This document shows positions 6,223-14,172 of a stretch of 14,172 nucleotides of DNA, in pieces. This DNA is from Saprospiraceae bacterium (GTDB lineage: Bacteria > Bacteroidota > Bacteroidia > Chitinophagales > Saprospiraceae): positions 1-14,172 of the forward strand of contig JADKCF010000038.1 in NCBI GenBank assembly GCA_016714765.1. Reading direction: 5' to 3'. The notes beneath the pieces were generated by a model that did not search any database, was not told the DNA's origin, and saw only the letters and a list, made by a program, of their open reading frames with translations. Position numbers and translations under genes: made by a program. The stretch's first letter is position 1, and each line of letters begins with the position of its first letter.

Positions 6223-8178
6223 TTATTCAAACTTACCGTGTATGCTCTTCCCCTCCCAATCATCCGTCCTGAAAGGCACAGCCGGCAAATCATCTGAATT
6301 AAACAAATTGGCATCTATGGGTGCATCTGCCCAGGCATACCTTACGGCAATGGGTTTGGACACAAGATGATGAGACAAAATGACTTTGTTGTTTATAATA
6401 TTTGCCACAGCATAATACCATTTTTTATCAGCACCTGCGATCTCAAATCCCCGCAAATATCCATATTTATCTTTTGCTTTCAATCCTTTGGCTACATGGG
6501 CGAAGGTGATGATGGCCCTGCCGGCTTCAAACTTTGCATTTTCAAAAGCTGGACCGCTTATTTCAATGGATTTTCCATATTCATTTTTAAGCGCTATCCT
6601 TGCCAGTCTTAGACCTACATCTTGTTTATTGATGGGGTGGATATCATTGGCATCCCCGATATCTATAGTCACAGCCATACCAGTTTTCGGTAACGAAAGA
6701 GTCATTGTCTGTGCTTCTCTGAGTTCGGCCCAATAGCTGCCCTCATTGCTATCCTGATTAGCACCAAAAGACGAGAGCTGCACAAAATAAAATGGAAAAT
6801 CATCCTTCCACTTTTGGCGCCAGTCATTGATCAGTAACGGGAAAGATTTTCTGTACTCATATGCTCTTCCTGCATTGGATTCACCCTGATACCACAATAC
6901 TCCTTTGATGGCAAAATGTACAATAGGTGCTATCATGGAGTTGTAAATGATGGTACCTGCGTTGTTGCTCAGCCGTGCATAACTGTGCGGTTCTGCAAAA
7001 GATGGCATCAACTTCCATTTGCTGTCATTTAAAGATAGTTTGATGTCTCCTGATTTAATAAAAAGATCATCCCCTGACCCCATCAATCCCAATCCAAACC
7101 ACTCAGGTTCTATGATGCGGTTCATCTTGATCATGAGTGTATTCTCGCCATTGACCCAAGTGCCGGCAGGAACTATAATCTGTCTGTTTCCTTTCAGAAT
7201 ACCTGCAAAAATTAGTTTTCCATTGATGTAAATTTCATTGTGACTATAACATTCTGCCAGCCCAAGTGTAGTAATTTTATCTGTAAACCCTTGTGTAAGT
7301 TGCACTTTTCTGGCCATATAACCATTTCCTCGCCAAGCCCACACTCCCTTCCAATCCCACTGCCACATAGGATCCGCTGATATCCAGGACGCAAAATTAT
7401 ATCCCACATCCAGATATTTTTTTTCATCAGCCAATGTCACTTTTTGAAATCCGTCGCCAAGGATATTTTTTTTATTGCGATACTCGAGCATACTATCCAA
7501 ACCTTCCCATGTGTCGGGCATTTTTTGTATATATTCATGCAGTACATCAGAGCTAAGCATAGCTTCTCTGCTGATCCAGCTCTCTACCTGAGATCCGCCC
7601 CATGAACTGTGAATCAAGCCTATAGGGACACCTGTTTCGGCATACATTTTTCTGGCAAAAAAGAAACCTACAGCCGTAAAATCACCGACTGTGCTACTAC
7701 TCGCTTTGACCCACTGACCACCCGGCAGTTCATTTACAGGTTGAATGCTTACATTATGTTCAATAAAAAACTGTCTGATGTCAGGGTAATCGGCATCCTT
7801 CATTTCTTCGGAATAATTTGCAGATTTAGAGACTGGCCATTCCATATTGGATTGTCCGGAACATAACCAAACATCACCAATCAGCAAATCATGGATTACT
7901 ATCTTTTGGTCACCTTGTGACACAACCAACTCGTATGGACCGCCCGCAGACATGGCAGGCATCACTGCTTCCCAATAGCCGGATGCCTGAGGTGAAACAC
8001 TAATGATATGTTTGTGAAGAGTAAGACTTACTGCACTGCCGGCTTCAGCAGTACCTCGTATAGTCAATGGTTTATTCCTTTGCAATACAGCATGATCCGA
8101 ATAGAGCTTTTCTACTGTTATTCCAGCAAATACACTAAAGCTAACAAAAATACAGGTCAATATAAGTACATATCTCAT
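6223..8178 (-). CDS. Secreted SGNH carbohydrate acetylesterase (sialate O-acetylesterase family)
   Basis: The product has 651 residues with an N-terminal signal peptide (cleavage likely after VFA, residue 18). The catalytic serine sits in CSGQSNM (S110). WYQGESN (429-435) and NDIHP (D512, H514) complete the SGNH blocks typical of the sialate 9-O-acetylesterase group. Between them, about residues 235-400, a Trp-rich, beta-rich stretch looks like the inserted carbohydrate-binding-type domain seen in long members. The name reflects homology only. As last gene of a mannan operon, the likely job is to remove acetyl groups from acetylated gluco- or galactoglucomannan so that the mannanases can work. 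It lies 90 bases behind the GH5 gene, a wider gap than the others in this operon, with a hairpin in between. Periplasmic or outer-surface location is inferred from the signal peptide. Confidence 0.9.
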   Translation of the reverse strand: MRYVLILTCIFVSFSVFAGITVEKLYSDHAVLQRNKPLTIRGTAEAGSAVSLTLHKHIISVSPQASGYWEAVMPAMSAGGPYELVVSQGDQKIVIHDLLIGDVWLCSGQSNMEWPVSKSANYSEEMKDADYPDIRQFFIEHNVSIQPVNELPGGQWVKASSSTVGDFTAVGFFFARKMYAETGVPIGLIHSSWGGSQVESWISREAMLSSDVLHEYIQKMPDTWEGLDSMLEYRNKKNILGDGFQKVTLADEKKYLDVGYNFASWISADPMWQWDWKGVWAWRGNGYMARKVQLTQGFTDKITTLGLAECYSHNEIYINGKLIFAGILKGNRQIIVPAGTWVNGENTLMIKMNRIIEPEWFGLGLMGSGDDLFIKSGDIKLSLNDSKWKLMPSFAEPHSYARLSNNAGTIIYNSMIAPIVHFAIKGVLWYQGESNAGRAYEYRKSFPLLINDWRQKWKDDFPFYFVQLSSFGANQDSNEGSYWAELREAQTMTLSLPKTGMAVTIDIGDANDIHPINKQDVGLRLARIALKNEYGKSIEISGPAFENAKFEAGRAIITFAHVAKGLKAKDKYGYLRGFEIAGADKKWYYAVANIINNKVILSHHLVSKPIAVRYAWADAPIDANLFNSDDLPAVPFRTDDWEGKSIHGKFE

Positions 8179-8246
8179 TTTTATAAGGTTTTATTAATGT
8201 GAAATAATCTAATCGGCTGTATGATAACCACCGAATCGGAAACAGC

Positions 8247-8271
8247 TAAGTTATCTCCTGTGAATAACTTA
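8247..8271 (-). repeat. Hairpin overlapping the GH5 stop codon
   Basis: TAAGTTAT (8247-8254) and ATAACTTA (8264-8271) form an 8-bp stem with a 9-base loop, overlapping the stop of the GH5 gene. No T-run follows on the minus strand, so it is not an ordinary terminator. It could mark an mRNA processing or stability element at the widest gap of the operon. Confidence 0.35.
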
Positions 8272-9279
8272 TTTCCTGTCATTCAATGCTTTTTTGAAAT
8301 AAATACCTTGACGAGTTGGTGTAAATTTCCAATCCCTGAACAAAGCCGGCGCCCACTCTGGGTCAAATACCCAAACTACCCAGGAAATGTCATTTTTGTC
8401 GCAATAAGTAGTGATGGCGTCACCATAAGACTCGTCACTGATCACGGGTATATGCGCGCCGGGATCTTCAGGACCACAAAACCCGATTTCTGTCAGTATT
8501 ACGGGATATTTATTCTTTAAAAAACCCCAATCCTGAGTCCATTTCTCTTCCCATGGCTTTTCTCTTTTCATGGGATAAGGATGGGATACATATCCAATAC
8601 CTTCTGCATTGATCGGATTAGTAGCCGGTCCTACAAGATCATAAGCCCAGTTAAATCCGGCTACCAATGGGATACCACTACCTCCGTTGGCCCTGATGAT
8701 AGTGATCATTTCTTCATTAATCACCTTCCATTCGTCCCAGCTACACGTCCCCAACTGCCCGTTATAAACAGTTGGCTCATTAAATAATTCATAAAATGCA
8801 ACTGTATTGTCACCTTTATACTTCATGGCAATTGCTCTCCAAAATTCAAATGTTTCTTTCTTGGTAGTTTCGTAATTATCTGCCTGAAACATTTCATTTT
8901 TTAGATTGCCTATACTGTGCCAGTCTATGATGACATACATCTCACGCACTGAAGCCCATTTGATACCTTTATCCAAGAGTTGCATATATTTTTGCTTACC
9001 CAGCTTCCTCCATGCAGATGGATGGACAGGAAATCTAACAATATTAGCACCCCATTTTTTCATTTGGTCAAAATAAGCCTCATTCCAATGTCCTAAAGCT
9101 GAAAGCCGTTCGGGATCGCTGGTATTAAGTCCCCTGAATATAAACTTACTGCCATCTTCCTTTACAAACTGATTTCCTGATACTGAAATTTTTGATAACG
9201 TTTTCTGAGCATCCACCGATACTCTGCAAATGATGACCAAAGCTGCAAATACTAAACTTAACCAACTGAGAGATTTCAT
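8269..9279 (-). CDS. Secreted glycoside hydrolase family 5 enzyme (probable endo-beta-mannanase or glucanase)
   Basis: From the ATG at 9279 the protein has 336 residues with a signal peptide ending near VDAQ (residue 25). The (beta/alpha)8 landmarks are VRFP (R82), DWH (119-121), the acid/base in FNEP (E168), SHPY (H233, Y235) and the nucleophile in LTEIG (E264). These define a clan-A GH5 retaining hydrolase. Its place between the epimerase and the acetylesterase points to mannan or glucomannan as substrate, but the GH5 subfamily, and hence endo-mannanase versus endo-glucanase, cannot be told by eye. The frame is open a further 17 codons upstream to 9330. That start would overlap the epimerase gene and put a polar stretch before the signal peptide, so 9279, 7 bases after the epimerase stop, is preferred. 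Confidence 0.88.
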   Translation of the reverse strand: MKSLSWLSLVFAALVIICRVSVDAQKTLSKISVSGNQFVKEDGSKFIFRGLNTSDPERLSALGHWNEAYFDQMKKWGANIVRFPVHPSAWRKLGKQKYMQLLDKGIKWASVREMYVIIDWHSIGNLKNEMFQADNYETTKKETFEFWRAIAMKYKGDNTVAFYELFNEPTVYNGQLGTCSWDEWKVINEEMITIIRANGGSGIPLVAGFNWAYDLVGPATNPINAEGIGYVSHPYPMKREKPWEEKWTQDWGFLKNKYPVILTEIGFCGPEDPGAHIPVISDESYGDAITTYCDKNDISWVVWVFDPEWAPALFRDWKFTPTRQGIYFKKALNDRK

Positions 9280-9286
9280 TTCTATT

Positions 9287-10468
9287 TTATTTTTGATTGA
9301 TAAGCATATTAATACGGGCAGACAACTCAATGCAGGCCCTTATATTATGGTAAGGGCATTTCCAAAACCCAATTTTATCTTCGGAAGCCATCACTGTGCC
9401 ATCTTCATTCCTTCCCCAAAACCATTCACCTCCCTGTGGATCTTTAATGTATTTTTTAATATAATCCCACATCTTGTACACAACGGAAATATATTCTTCT
9501 TTTTTAGTCAATTGATACGCATTCATACATCCGACCATAGCTTCTGCCTGTACCCACCAATGCTTCTGGAGTAAATGAGTTTCGTAAGCTACTCCACCAT
9601 TTTCATCTACTATCTGACAGACTTTGCGAGCCAATAATACTGCCACTTCTTTTACATGGTCCAGTCTGTATTGCACAATCTCCGCAGCCTCAAGCAGCAA
9701 CCATGACGTCTCTATGTCATGTCCATAAGACCATGCTGAGGGTATAGTCTGCCATGAATCTTTAAAGAACATATGAACATGACCGTGCTTATGATCCACC
9801 ATATGGCTAAAAAACAAATCTATGAGATCTTTGATCTTTTGGACTAATTCTTTGTCTTTCCAAATACTGTACAATTGTACGTATGCCTCCAGAATATGCA
9901 GGTGTGTATTGAGTGATTTAGGAGTATTGATATCCTTGGGCGAAAGACGCATATCTTGCAGCACTTCCCAATCAGGAGCAAATGCTTCGGTATAGCCTCC
10001 ATATATTTTATCCAATGCATGTTTTTCTATAAGATGGTACAGATCTATTGCTTTTGCCAAAATTTCATCTTGCTTTTTATATTTGTAATATGCTGATAAA
10101 GCGTATAATACGAAAGCCTGACCATATATCTGTTTACGAAGATTTAAAGGCTCGTTTTGATTTGTGAGCGACCAGAAATAGCCCCCATTCATTTGATCAT
10201 AAAATTTGTCCGTAAGTTGTGTGTAACTTGTCTCCATAAAAACTTCACACTCCATCCTTTTTTTAGCAGACTGCCTGCTTGCAAATGTCCAGAGGATACG
10301 TGCATTTAGTACCAGCCCTTTTTCTGCAAAACTATCCACAACCCCATCATTACCCATCCTGCCAATAAACCCGCCGTTAGCGGTATCCACGGCATTGGCC
10401 AACCAAAAGTCAAGGATATTTTCGCATTCTTCTTCAATTTCTTTCTGAAATGAAACTAGGTAGTTCAT
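9287..10468 (-). CDS. Cellobiose 2-epimerase (mannobiose 2-epimerase)
   Basis: The product has 393 residues, the usual length of the N-acylglucosamine 2-epimerase/cellobiose 2-epimerase family, an (alpha/alpha)6 barrel. Landmarks are NTHLHILEAY (187-196), GHDIETSWLL (H250, E253), KHWWVQAEA (W304, W305, E309) and FWKCPYHNIRACIE (H374), supplying the conserved histidines of the active site. No signal peptide is present, so it acts in the cytoplasm. The enzyme epimerises the reducing-end sugar of beta-1,4-linked disaccharides. Beside a GH130 mannosylglucose phosphorylase the physiological reaction is beta-1,4-mannobiose to mannosyl-glucose. It sits 9 bases after the GH130 gene and 7 bases before the GH5 gene in the same operon. 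Confidence 0.93.
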   Translation of the reverse strand: MNYLVSFQKEIEEECENILDFWLANAVDTANGGFIGRMGNDGVVDSFAEKGLVLNARILWTFASRQSAKKRMECEVFMETSYTQLTDKFYDQMNGGYFWSLTNQNEPLNLRKQIYGQAFVLYALSAYYKYKKQDEILAKAIDLYHLIEKHALDKIYGGYTEAFAPDWEVLQDMRLSPKDINTPKSLNTHLHILEAYVQLYSIWKDKELVQKIKDLIDLFFSHMVDHKHGHVHMFFKDSWQTIPSAWSYGHDIETSWLLLEAAEIVQYRLDHVKEVAVLLARKVCQIVDENGGVAYETHLLQKHWWVQAEAMVGCMNAYQLTKKEEYISVVYKMWDYIKKYIKDPQGGEWFWGRNEDGTVMASEDKIGFWKCPYHNIRACIELSARINMLINQK

Positions 10469-10477
10469 ATAACGACT

Positions 10478-11674
10478 CTATTTTGTAAAAACCATATTTT
10501 GTTCTACATTCTTATTAATAATGGAAGTAAGCGTTGCTACAGATTTATCAGATGATAGTCCATCTTCAGAAGTATGGAGTGTATAATCTATCAACTGACT
10601 CAAAGTAGAAGTGGCCACATAAAGCCTGGTGTCAGAACCACCGTAATAAATAAAAACTGACTCCCCATCATCATCCAGTATCCAACCATTCGAAAACGCC
10701 ACATTGGACACATCTCCAATGCCTTCAGTACCCTCAGGAGCAATGAAATATCCGCCCGGCAAATGTATAACTCTGGTAATATCATGCAAATCTGTCATCA
10801 TCAGGTACAAAACGTACCTCAAGCCGGCAGCTGTATTACGTACTCCATGAGCTAAATGTAACCAACCGTATTTTGTTTTGAGGGGTGCTGGTCCCTGGCC
10901 GTTTTTAACTTCATAGACAGTGTGATACTGCCTCGAGTGTATGATGTGTTCTTCGTTTATAACGGCATTTTCCATAGTATCGGTGTATCCGATGGCTATG
11001 CCCCCACCCTTGCCTGTATCTATAAAACCGTCCTGTGGCCTGGTATAAAGTGCATATTTCCCATTTATAAATTCAGGATGCAGCACGACATTACGCTGTT
11101 GATTGGAAGGTGTTTGCAAATCAGGTAATCTCTCGAAATGAATCAAATCTCTTGTGCGCACAATACCACATTGTGCCAGTGCAGAAGAAGTATCGTGCAT
11201 TGGTGCCGAGGGATCTTTTCTTTCTGTACAAAAAAGTCCATATATCCAACCATCCTCGTGCACAACCAAACGCATATCATAAGTATTGGTATCTGGTACA
11301 CCCGTCTCAGGAATCAGACACGGAAAGTCCCAAAATCTAAAATTGTCTATACCATTATCGCTCTCTGCCATGGCAAAAAAGGACTTACGATCCATACCTT
11401 CTACCCTAGCGCACACAACATATTTCCCCTTCCACTTTATGGCTCCTGCATTAAATACAGCATTGATTCCAAATCTTTCCATCAGAAATGGATTAGAGAG
11501 TCTGTTGAGGTCGTATCTCCAGTACAATGGCGTATGCAAAGCTGTTAGAACAGGATTTTTATACTTAACATAAATGCCATTGCCAGGTACAATAGGTTCA
11601 TTTTTTGTAAGTAGTAAAGCCTGGTGCTCCCTTGTGAGCAAATCCAATCTATTTTCGAAGGTTGGTGGCATCAT
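10478..11674 (-). CDS. GH130 4-O-beta-D-mannosyl-D-glucose phosphorylase
   Basis: The product has 398 residues and is cytosolic. It is a five-bladed beta-propeller family; the sequence shows NAVFNAGAI (71-79), a DTNTYDMR block (128-135) with the conserved catalytic acid at D133, and PEGTEGIGDVSNVAFSNGW further on. Length and N-terminal region fit subfamily GH130_1 (mannosylglucose phosphorylases) better than the shorter manno-oligosaccharide phosphorylases. The reaction is mannosyl-beta-1,4-glucose plus phosphate to alpha-mannose 1-phosphate plus glucose, which saves ATP compared with hydrolysis. The neighbouring epimerase makes its substrate and the symporter upstream brings in the precursor. 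The first two codons are both ATG, so the start is uncertain by one codon. It lies 10 bases after the symporter gene. Confidence 0.93.
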   Translation of the reverse strand: MMPPTFENRLDLLTREHQALLLTKNEPIVPGNGIYVKYKNPVLTALHTPLYWRYDLNRLSNPFLMERFGINAVFNAGAIKWKGKYVVCARVEGMDRKSFFAMAESDNGIDNFRFWDFPCLIPETGVPDTNTYDMRLVVHEDGWIYGLFCTERKDPSAPMHDTSSALAQCGIVRTRDLIHFERLPDLQTPSNQQRNVVLHPEFINGKYALYTRPQDGFIDTGKGGGIAIGYTDTMENAVINEEHIIHSRQYHTVYEVKNGQGPAPLKTKYGWLHLAHGVRNTAAGLRYVLYLMMTDLHDITRVIHLPGGYFIAPEGTEGIGDVSNVAFSNGWILDDDGESVFIYYGGSDTRLYVATSTLSQLIDYTLHTSEDGLSSDKSVATLTSIINKNVEQNMVFTK

Positions 11675-11684
11675 GCATTAATTC

Positions 11685-13541
11685 TTAAAACTTTTTTGTT
11701 TGAAAATCTAAAGGCACTGCGGACTTCAGTTTATCCCACCAGGTGCGCTTGAGTATAAATCCTATTACTAACAATATTACACTTACTATGGCCAAATCCT
11801 TAAACATTGACAAAATGAGATACATTGGCAATAAAGTCAGACAACATTGGGCGATGATGCCAAGCACTACATTTGACATATCTGCTTTAAAATTAGCTTC
11901 TGTTTGCCATGATGGATCGTCTTGCATCACAGCATCGTGTACTGGCTTCCAAAAACCCCAAGGCTGTACATTTTTGTAGAATGATTTTAAGACTTCCGTA
12001 TCAGGTGCAGGAGCTGCATAGGTGCCAATGATACTTCCTGCAAGTGAGATTCCGAAAAGCAGGGGAAACATCCACAAAGCAAGGGTATTGGGGAACAGTA
12101 CCGGCAGCAAAAGTGCAGTTCCTGTCCCAGCAACCATACCCCATGCAAAGCCGCTGAAATTAAATCTCCACCAGTGCCATTTCAGCACATTGGCTGCTAC
12201 ATAACCACCGTAAAGACCGCCGACAATCCATTGCAGCAAGTTATTTATATTTCCACCATATATACCTATAATGATGCTGATAATTACAATAGCACCTCCA
12301 ATGAGATAATTGGTCATCATAATATTAGAAGTACTTGCTTTGGGTTTGAAATATTTGAGATAGATATCATTGACTAAATAGGATTGTGCTGCATTCAGCG
12401 TCCCGGAGAAAGTACCCATAAATGCAGCCATCAGGCCTGTGAGTATGATACCTTTGACGATAGTCGGAGTAAACTCTGCGATGGTTGATGGCAATATCTT
12501 TTCGTAATCAATGCCGGAGCCCGTGCTCAAGTTTAATTGGTCATAATACAAAAGTGCCAGTACCGTAAATCCCATAATCATGGTATATCTTACCGGCAAC
12601 AAAATAATAGATACAAATCCTGACATCCTGGATGCATCTTCAGGCGACTTTGTAGAGAGCACTTTTTGCATATCATAATTGGGAGCAGGACCTGCCAAGC
12701 TTGCAAATACTCCTTTGAAGGCCATCATGATAAAAAATGCTCCCCAGGGCACAAATCCATCAGACTCTATTTTTGTATTAACATCAGGCAGAATCTGTGA
12801 CCAGTCCATATTGAGATTCCAGTGAAAGAAAGGGGTGAGCCATCCCTCAGGAGCCACAATCTGGCTACCAGAAAGATGTTGGATGGCAATAACACCTATA
12901 CAAACTGACGCAATCGTCATGACACTGTACATCAGCACATCTCCGATCACAATGCTAGTCATACCACCTATCAAGGCGTAAAACATAGCAAAAAGGGTGA
13001 AAATTATCCCATAAAAATGTCCTACAAACTCAGATGGTATGTCTATGGGAATAAACTGTGATGCCCAAGTCCAGGGGATAAACTGTTCTATAAATTTCCC
13101 CAAACCCACAAATCCGTATGCCATAAAACTTAAGCAACCAATCACTGCAAAAAGTACAGTAATCTGATGTGACAAAGAAGATCCTGGCCCTGACCCAAAT
13201 CGCACTTGCAACCATTCTGCACCAGTAGAAACATTGGACCTTCTAAGCCATTTACTAAGATATATCATTTGAAATATCTGATTGAAGACTGGCCAAAGCC
13301 AAACTATCCACATGGATTTAAACCCGTAAACAAAACATATCGTGACCATCCACATAGTGCCTGAAATATCAAACATATCCGAAGCATTAGATAATCCAAG
13401 CATGTACCATGGCAGTTTTTTACCTCCCATCATATAGTCTGAATGACTCTTTCTGGCTCGTTTTCTGAGCAATAATCCTATAACAACTGTCAAAATCAAA
13501 TAACCCAATATAATGGCCAAATCTATCGGATGTATCTTCAT
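11685..13541 (-). CDS. Sodium:solute symporter (SSS family), probable mannobiose importer
   Basis: The product has 618 residues with about 13-15 membrane spans. It opens with a span (residues 8-25), then a basic loop and SDYMMGGKKLPWYMLGLSNA (34-53) running into SDMFDISGTMW, the conserved sodium-site and substrate-site region of the SSS family (TC 2.A.21). A long hydrophilic stretch follows at about 540-570. It would use the sodium gradient to bring a small sugar across the inner membrane. The substrate is inferred from context: in Bacteroides mannan pathways an equivalent cation symporter sits beside the mannosylglucose phosphorylase and the epimerase and carries mannobiose. It is the first gene of the five-gene minus-strand operon, so the operon promoter should lie between 13542 and the divergent GH26 gene. 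Confidence 0.9.
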   Translation of the reverse strand: MKIHPIDLAIILGYLILTVVIGLLLRKRARKSHSDYMMGGKKLPWYMLGLSNASDMFDISGTMWMVTICFVYGFKSMWIVWLWPVFNQIFQMIYLSKWLRRSNVSTGAEWLQVRFGSGPGSSLSHQITVLFAVIGCLSFMAYGFVGLGKFIEQFIPWTWASQFIPIDIPSEFVGHFYGIIFTLFAMFYALIGGMTSIVIGDVLMYSVMTIASVCIGVIAIQHLSGSQIVAPEGWLTPFFHWNLNMDWSQILPDVNTKIESDGFVPWGAFFIMMAFKGVFASLAGPAPNYDMQKVLSTKSPEDASRMSGFVSIILLPVRYTMIMGFTVLALLYYDQLNLSTGSGIDYEKILPSTIAEFTPTIVKGIILTGLMAAFMGTFSGTLNAAQSYLVNDIYLKYFKPKASTSNIMMTNYLIGGAIVIISIIIGIYGGNINNLLQWIVGGLYGGYVAANVLKWHWWRFNFSGFAWGMVAGTGTALLLPVLFPNTLALWMFPLLFGISLAGSIIGTYAAPAPDTEVLKSFYKNVQPWGFWKPVHDAVMQDDPSWQTEANFKADMSNVVLGIIAQCCLTLLPMYLILSMFKDLAIVSVILLVIGFILKRTWWDKLKSAVPLDFQTKKF

Positions 13542-13595
13542 AAAAGCATTTTAAGCAGTACCATATCAAAAAATATAATTCCATAAAGATAGAAC

Positions 13596-13603
13596 CAAAA
13601 ATA
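13596..13603 (-). promoter_or_regulatory. Candidate -7 box of the mannan operon
   Basis: Read on the minus strand this is TATTTTTG, matching TAnnTTTG, 54 bases upstream of the symporter start at 13541. No TTTG lies at the proper distance upstream. The first 22-bp direct repeat starts three bases away and covers the -33 region, the layout expected for an activator-dependent promoter. Confidence 0.4.
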
Positions 13604-13606
13604 ATG

Positions 13607-13628
13607 ATAAACTAATACTATTTTATCA
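13607..13628. repeat. 22-bp direct repeat, copy 1 (candidate operator)
   Basis: The copy begins ATAAACTAATACTATTTT and ends ATCA. It matches copy 2 at 20 of 22 positions (differences at positions 8 and 19). It lies immediately upstream of the candidate -7 box of the symporter operon. Confidence 0.55.
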
Positions 13629-13691
13629 TTTAATTGAAAAAATATTCATATACCTAATACCCTAATCATCACTAAATAGATATAAAATCAT

Positions 13692-13713
13692 ATAAACTGA
13701 TACTATTTTGTCA
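13692..13713. repeat. 22-bp direct repeat, copy 2 (candidate operator)
   Basis: The copy begins ATAAACTGATACTATTTT and ends GTCA, in the same orientation as copy 1 and 85 bp from it (about eight helical turns). It contains an imperfect dyad, TGATA with TGTCA. It is 127 bases upstream of the divergent GH26 start, so it may serve that gene as well. Confidence 0.55.
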
Positions 13714-13839
13714 AAAAGTAAAATAATTTATTCATTATGTAATAGAGGATATAATTTTTTATAATTTTAGTCTATCAAACAATTGGTGGTCTGACATTAG
13801 TCCTTAACTTACTCTGTTTACTAACTAAATATTCGCTGT

Positions 13840-14172
13840 ATGCATTACAGAATACTTCAAATAACCATTTTCATACTTGTTTTTACAATCATGAATGTAG
13901 GTGCGCAACAAAATATTAAAACAAATGCGGAAACCAGAAACCTGTATAAAAACATGCTGTCGCTGCCGAATGGACATTTTATGTTTGGACATCAGGATGA
14001 CCTTTCTTATGGTATAGGTTGGAAATATGAATTAGGCCGATCTGATGTAATGGAATGTACCGGATCATATCCTGCAGTGTTTGGTTGGGATATCGCAGGA
14101 CTTGAAAAAAATAGTCCTGTAAACATCGATAGTGTTCCCTTTGACTATATGAAAAAAGTTATTATCAAGGCA
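13840..14172 (+). CDS. GH26 endo-beta-1,4-mannanase, N-terminal part (cut by window end)
   Basis: The first 111 codons are present and the frame is still open at the edge. A signal peptide covers about residues 1-22 (ending VGAQ). The mature part has MFGHQDDLSYGIGWKYE (48-64), then SDVMECTGSYPAVFGWD (68-84), which is the characteristic opening of Bacteroidota GH26 beta-mannanases; the conserved FGHQ and the PAVFGWD strand belong to the (beta/alpha)8 barrel. The two catalytic glutamates lie beyond the window and cannot be checked. The enzyme would release mannobiose from mannan outside the cytoplasm, feeding the symporter, epimerase and phosphorylase of the divergent operon. The start at 13840 is the first ATG before the signal peptide. 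It lies 298 bases from the symporter start, and the shared gap holds the 22-bp repeats. Confidence 0.9.
   Translation, partial: MHYRILQITIFILVFTIMNVGAQQNIKTNAETRNLYKNMLSLPNGHFMFGHQDDLSYGIGWKYELGRSDVMECTGSYPAVFGWDIAGLEKNSPVNIDSVPFDYMKKVIIKA

Noticed and set aside
9280..9330. 17-codon N-terminal extension of the GH5 protein
   Set aside because: It overlaps the end of the epimerase gene and places a polar stretch in front of a normal signal peptide; 9279 fits the tight spacing of the operon.
10600..11573. Several open frames overlapping the GH130 gene on both strands
   Set aside because: They are shadows of a well-identified gene with clear family motifs.
1..14172. CRISPR arrays, insertion sequences or additional tRNA genes
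   Set aside because: No regularly spaced repeats, transposase-like proteins, or GGTTCGA-type T-arms other than that of tmRNA were seen.

Overview
The window looks like a chromosomal segment of a member of the phylum Bacteroidota. The signs are AT-rich DNA, A-rich leaders in place of strong Shine-Dalgarno sequences, promoter boxes of the TAnnTTTG type, a tmRNA tag ending in ALAA, several Bacteroidota-type orphan families, and a cytoplasmic beta-mannan phosphorolysis pathway of the kind known from Bacteroides. The genus cannot be told from the sequence.

Left part (1-5040): mostly small housekeeping or uncharacterised genes. On the minus strand are a conserved Bacteroidota protein with a GCSIDKS motif (165-662) and a pair made of a 113-residue single-span membrane protein followed by a GT-C-like polytopic membrane protein (2471 down to 824). 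On the plus strand are a half-size Spo0M/arrestin-like protein and an ArsC/Spx-family thioredoxin-fold protein (2620-3447). A minus-strand lipoprotein (3458-3949) lies divergent from a plus-strand LuxE-like acyl-protein synthetase (start taken at 4012).

Middle (5041-6222): an RNA-rich, protein-poor stretch. A TTTG-n20-TATATTTG promoter, a 5' hairpin and a strong intrinsic terminator outline a candidate ~75-nt small RNA (about 5122-5198). It is followed by the tmRNA gene ssrA (5332-5700, tag GDNNFALAA) with its own terminator. Directly beyond lies a frameshifted N-terminal scrap of what looks like a restriction-modification methyltransferase (5802-5928, minus), which may be debris of an island once inserted next to ssrA.

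Right part (6223-14172): a beta-mannan utilisation locus. A minus-strand operon runs from a sodium:solute symporter through a GH130 mannosylglucose phosphorylase, a cellobiose 2-epimerase and a secreted GH5 glycanase to a secreted SGNH carbohydrate acetylesterase. A divergent secreted GH26 beta-mannanase starts at 13840 and is cut by the window end. The predicted flow is: GH26 and GH5 cut mannan outside the cytoplasm while the esterase removes acetyl groups; the symporter imports mannobiose; the epimerase turns Man-Man into Man-Glc; and the phosphorylase releases mannose 1-phosphate and glucose. Two 22-bp direct repeats 85 bp apart (20/22 identical) sit in the divergent promoter region and are the best candidate operators. 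No SusC/SusD pair and no regulator gene are visible in the window.
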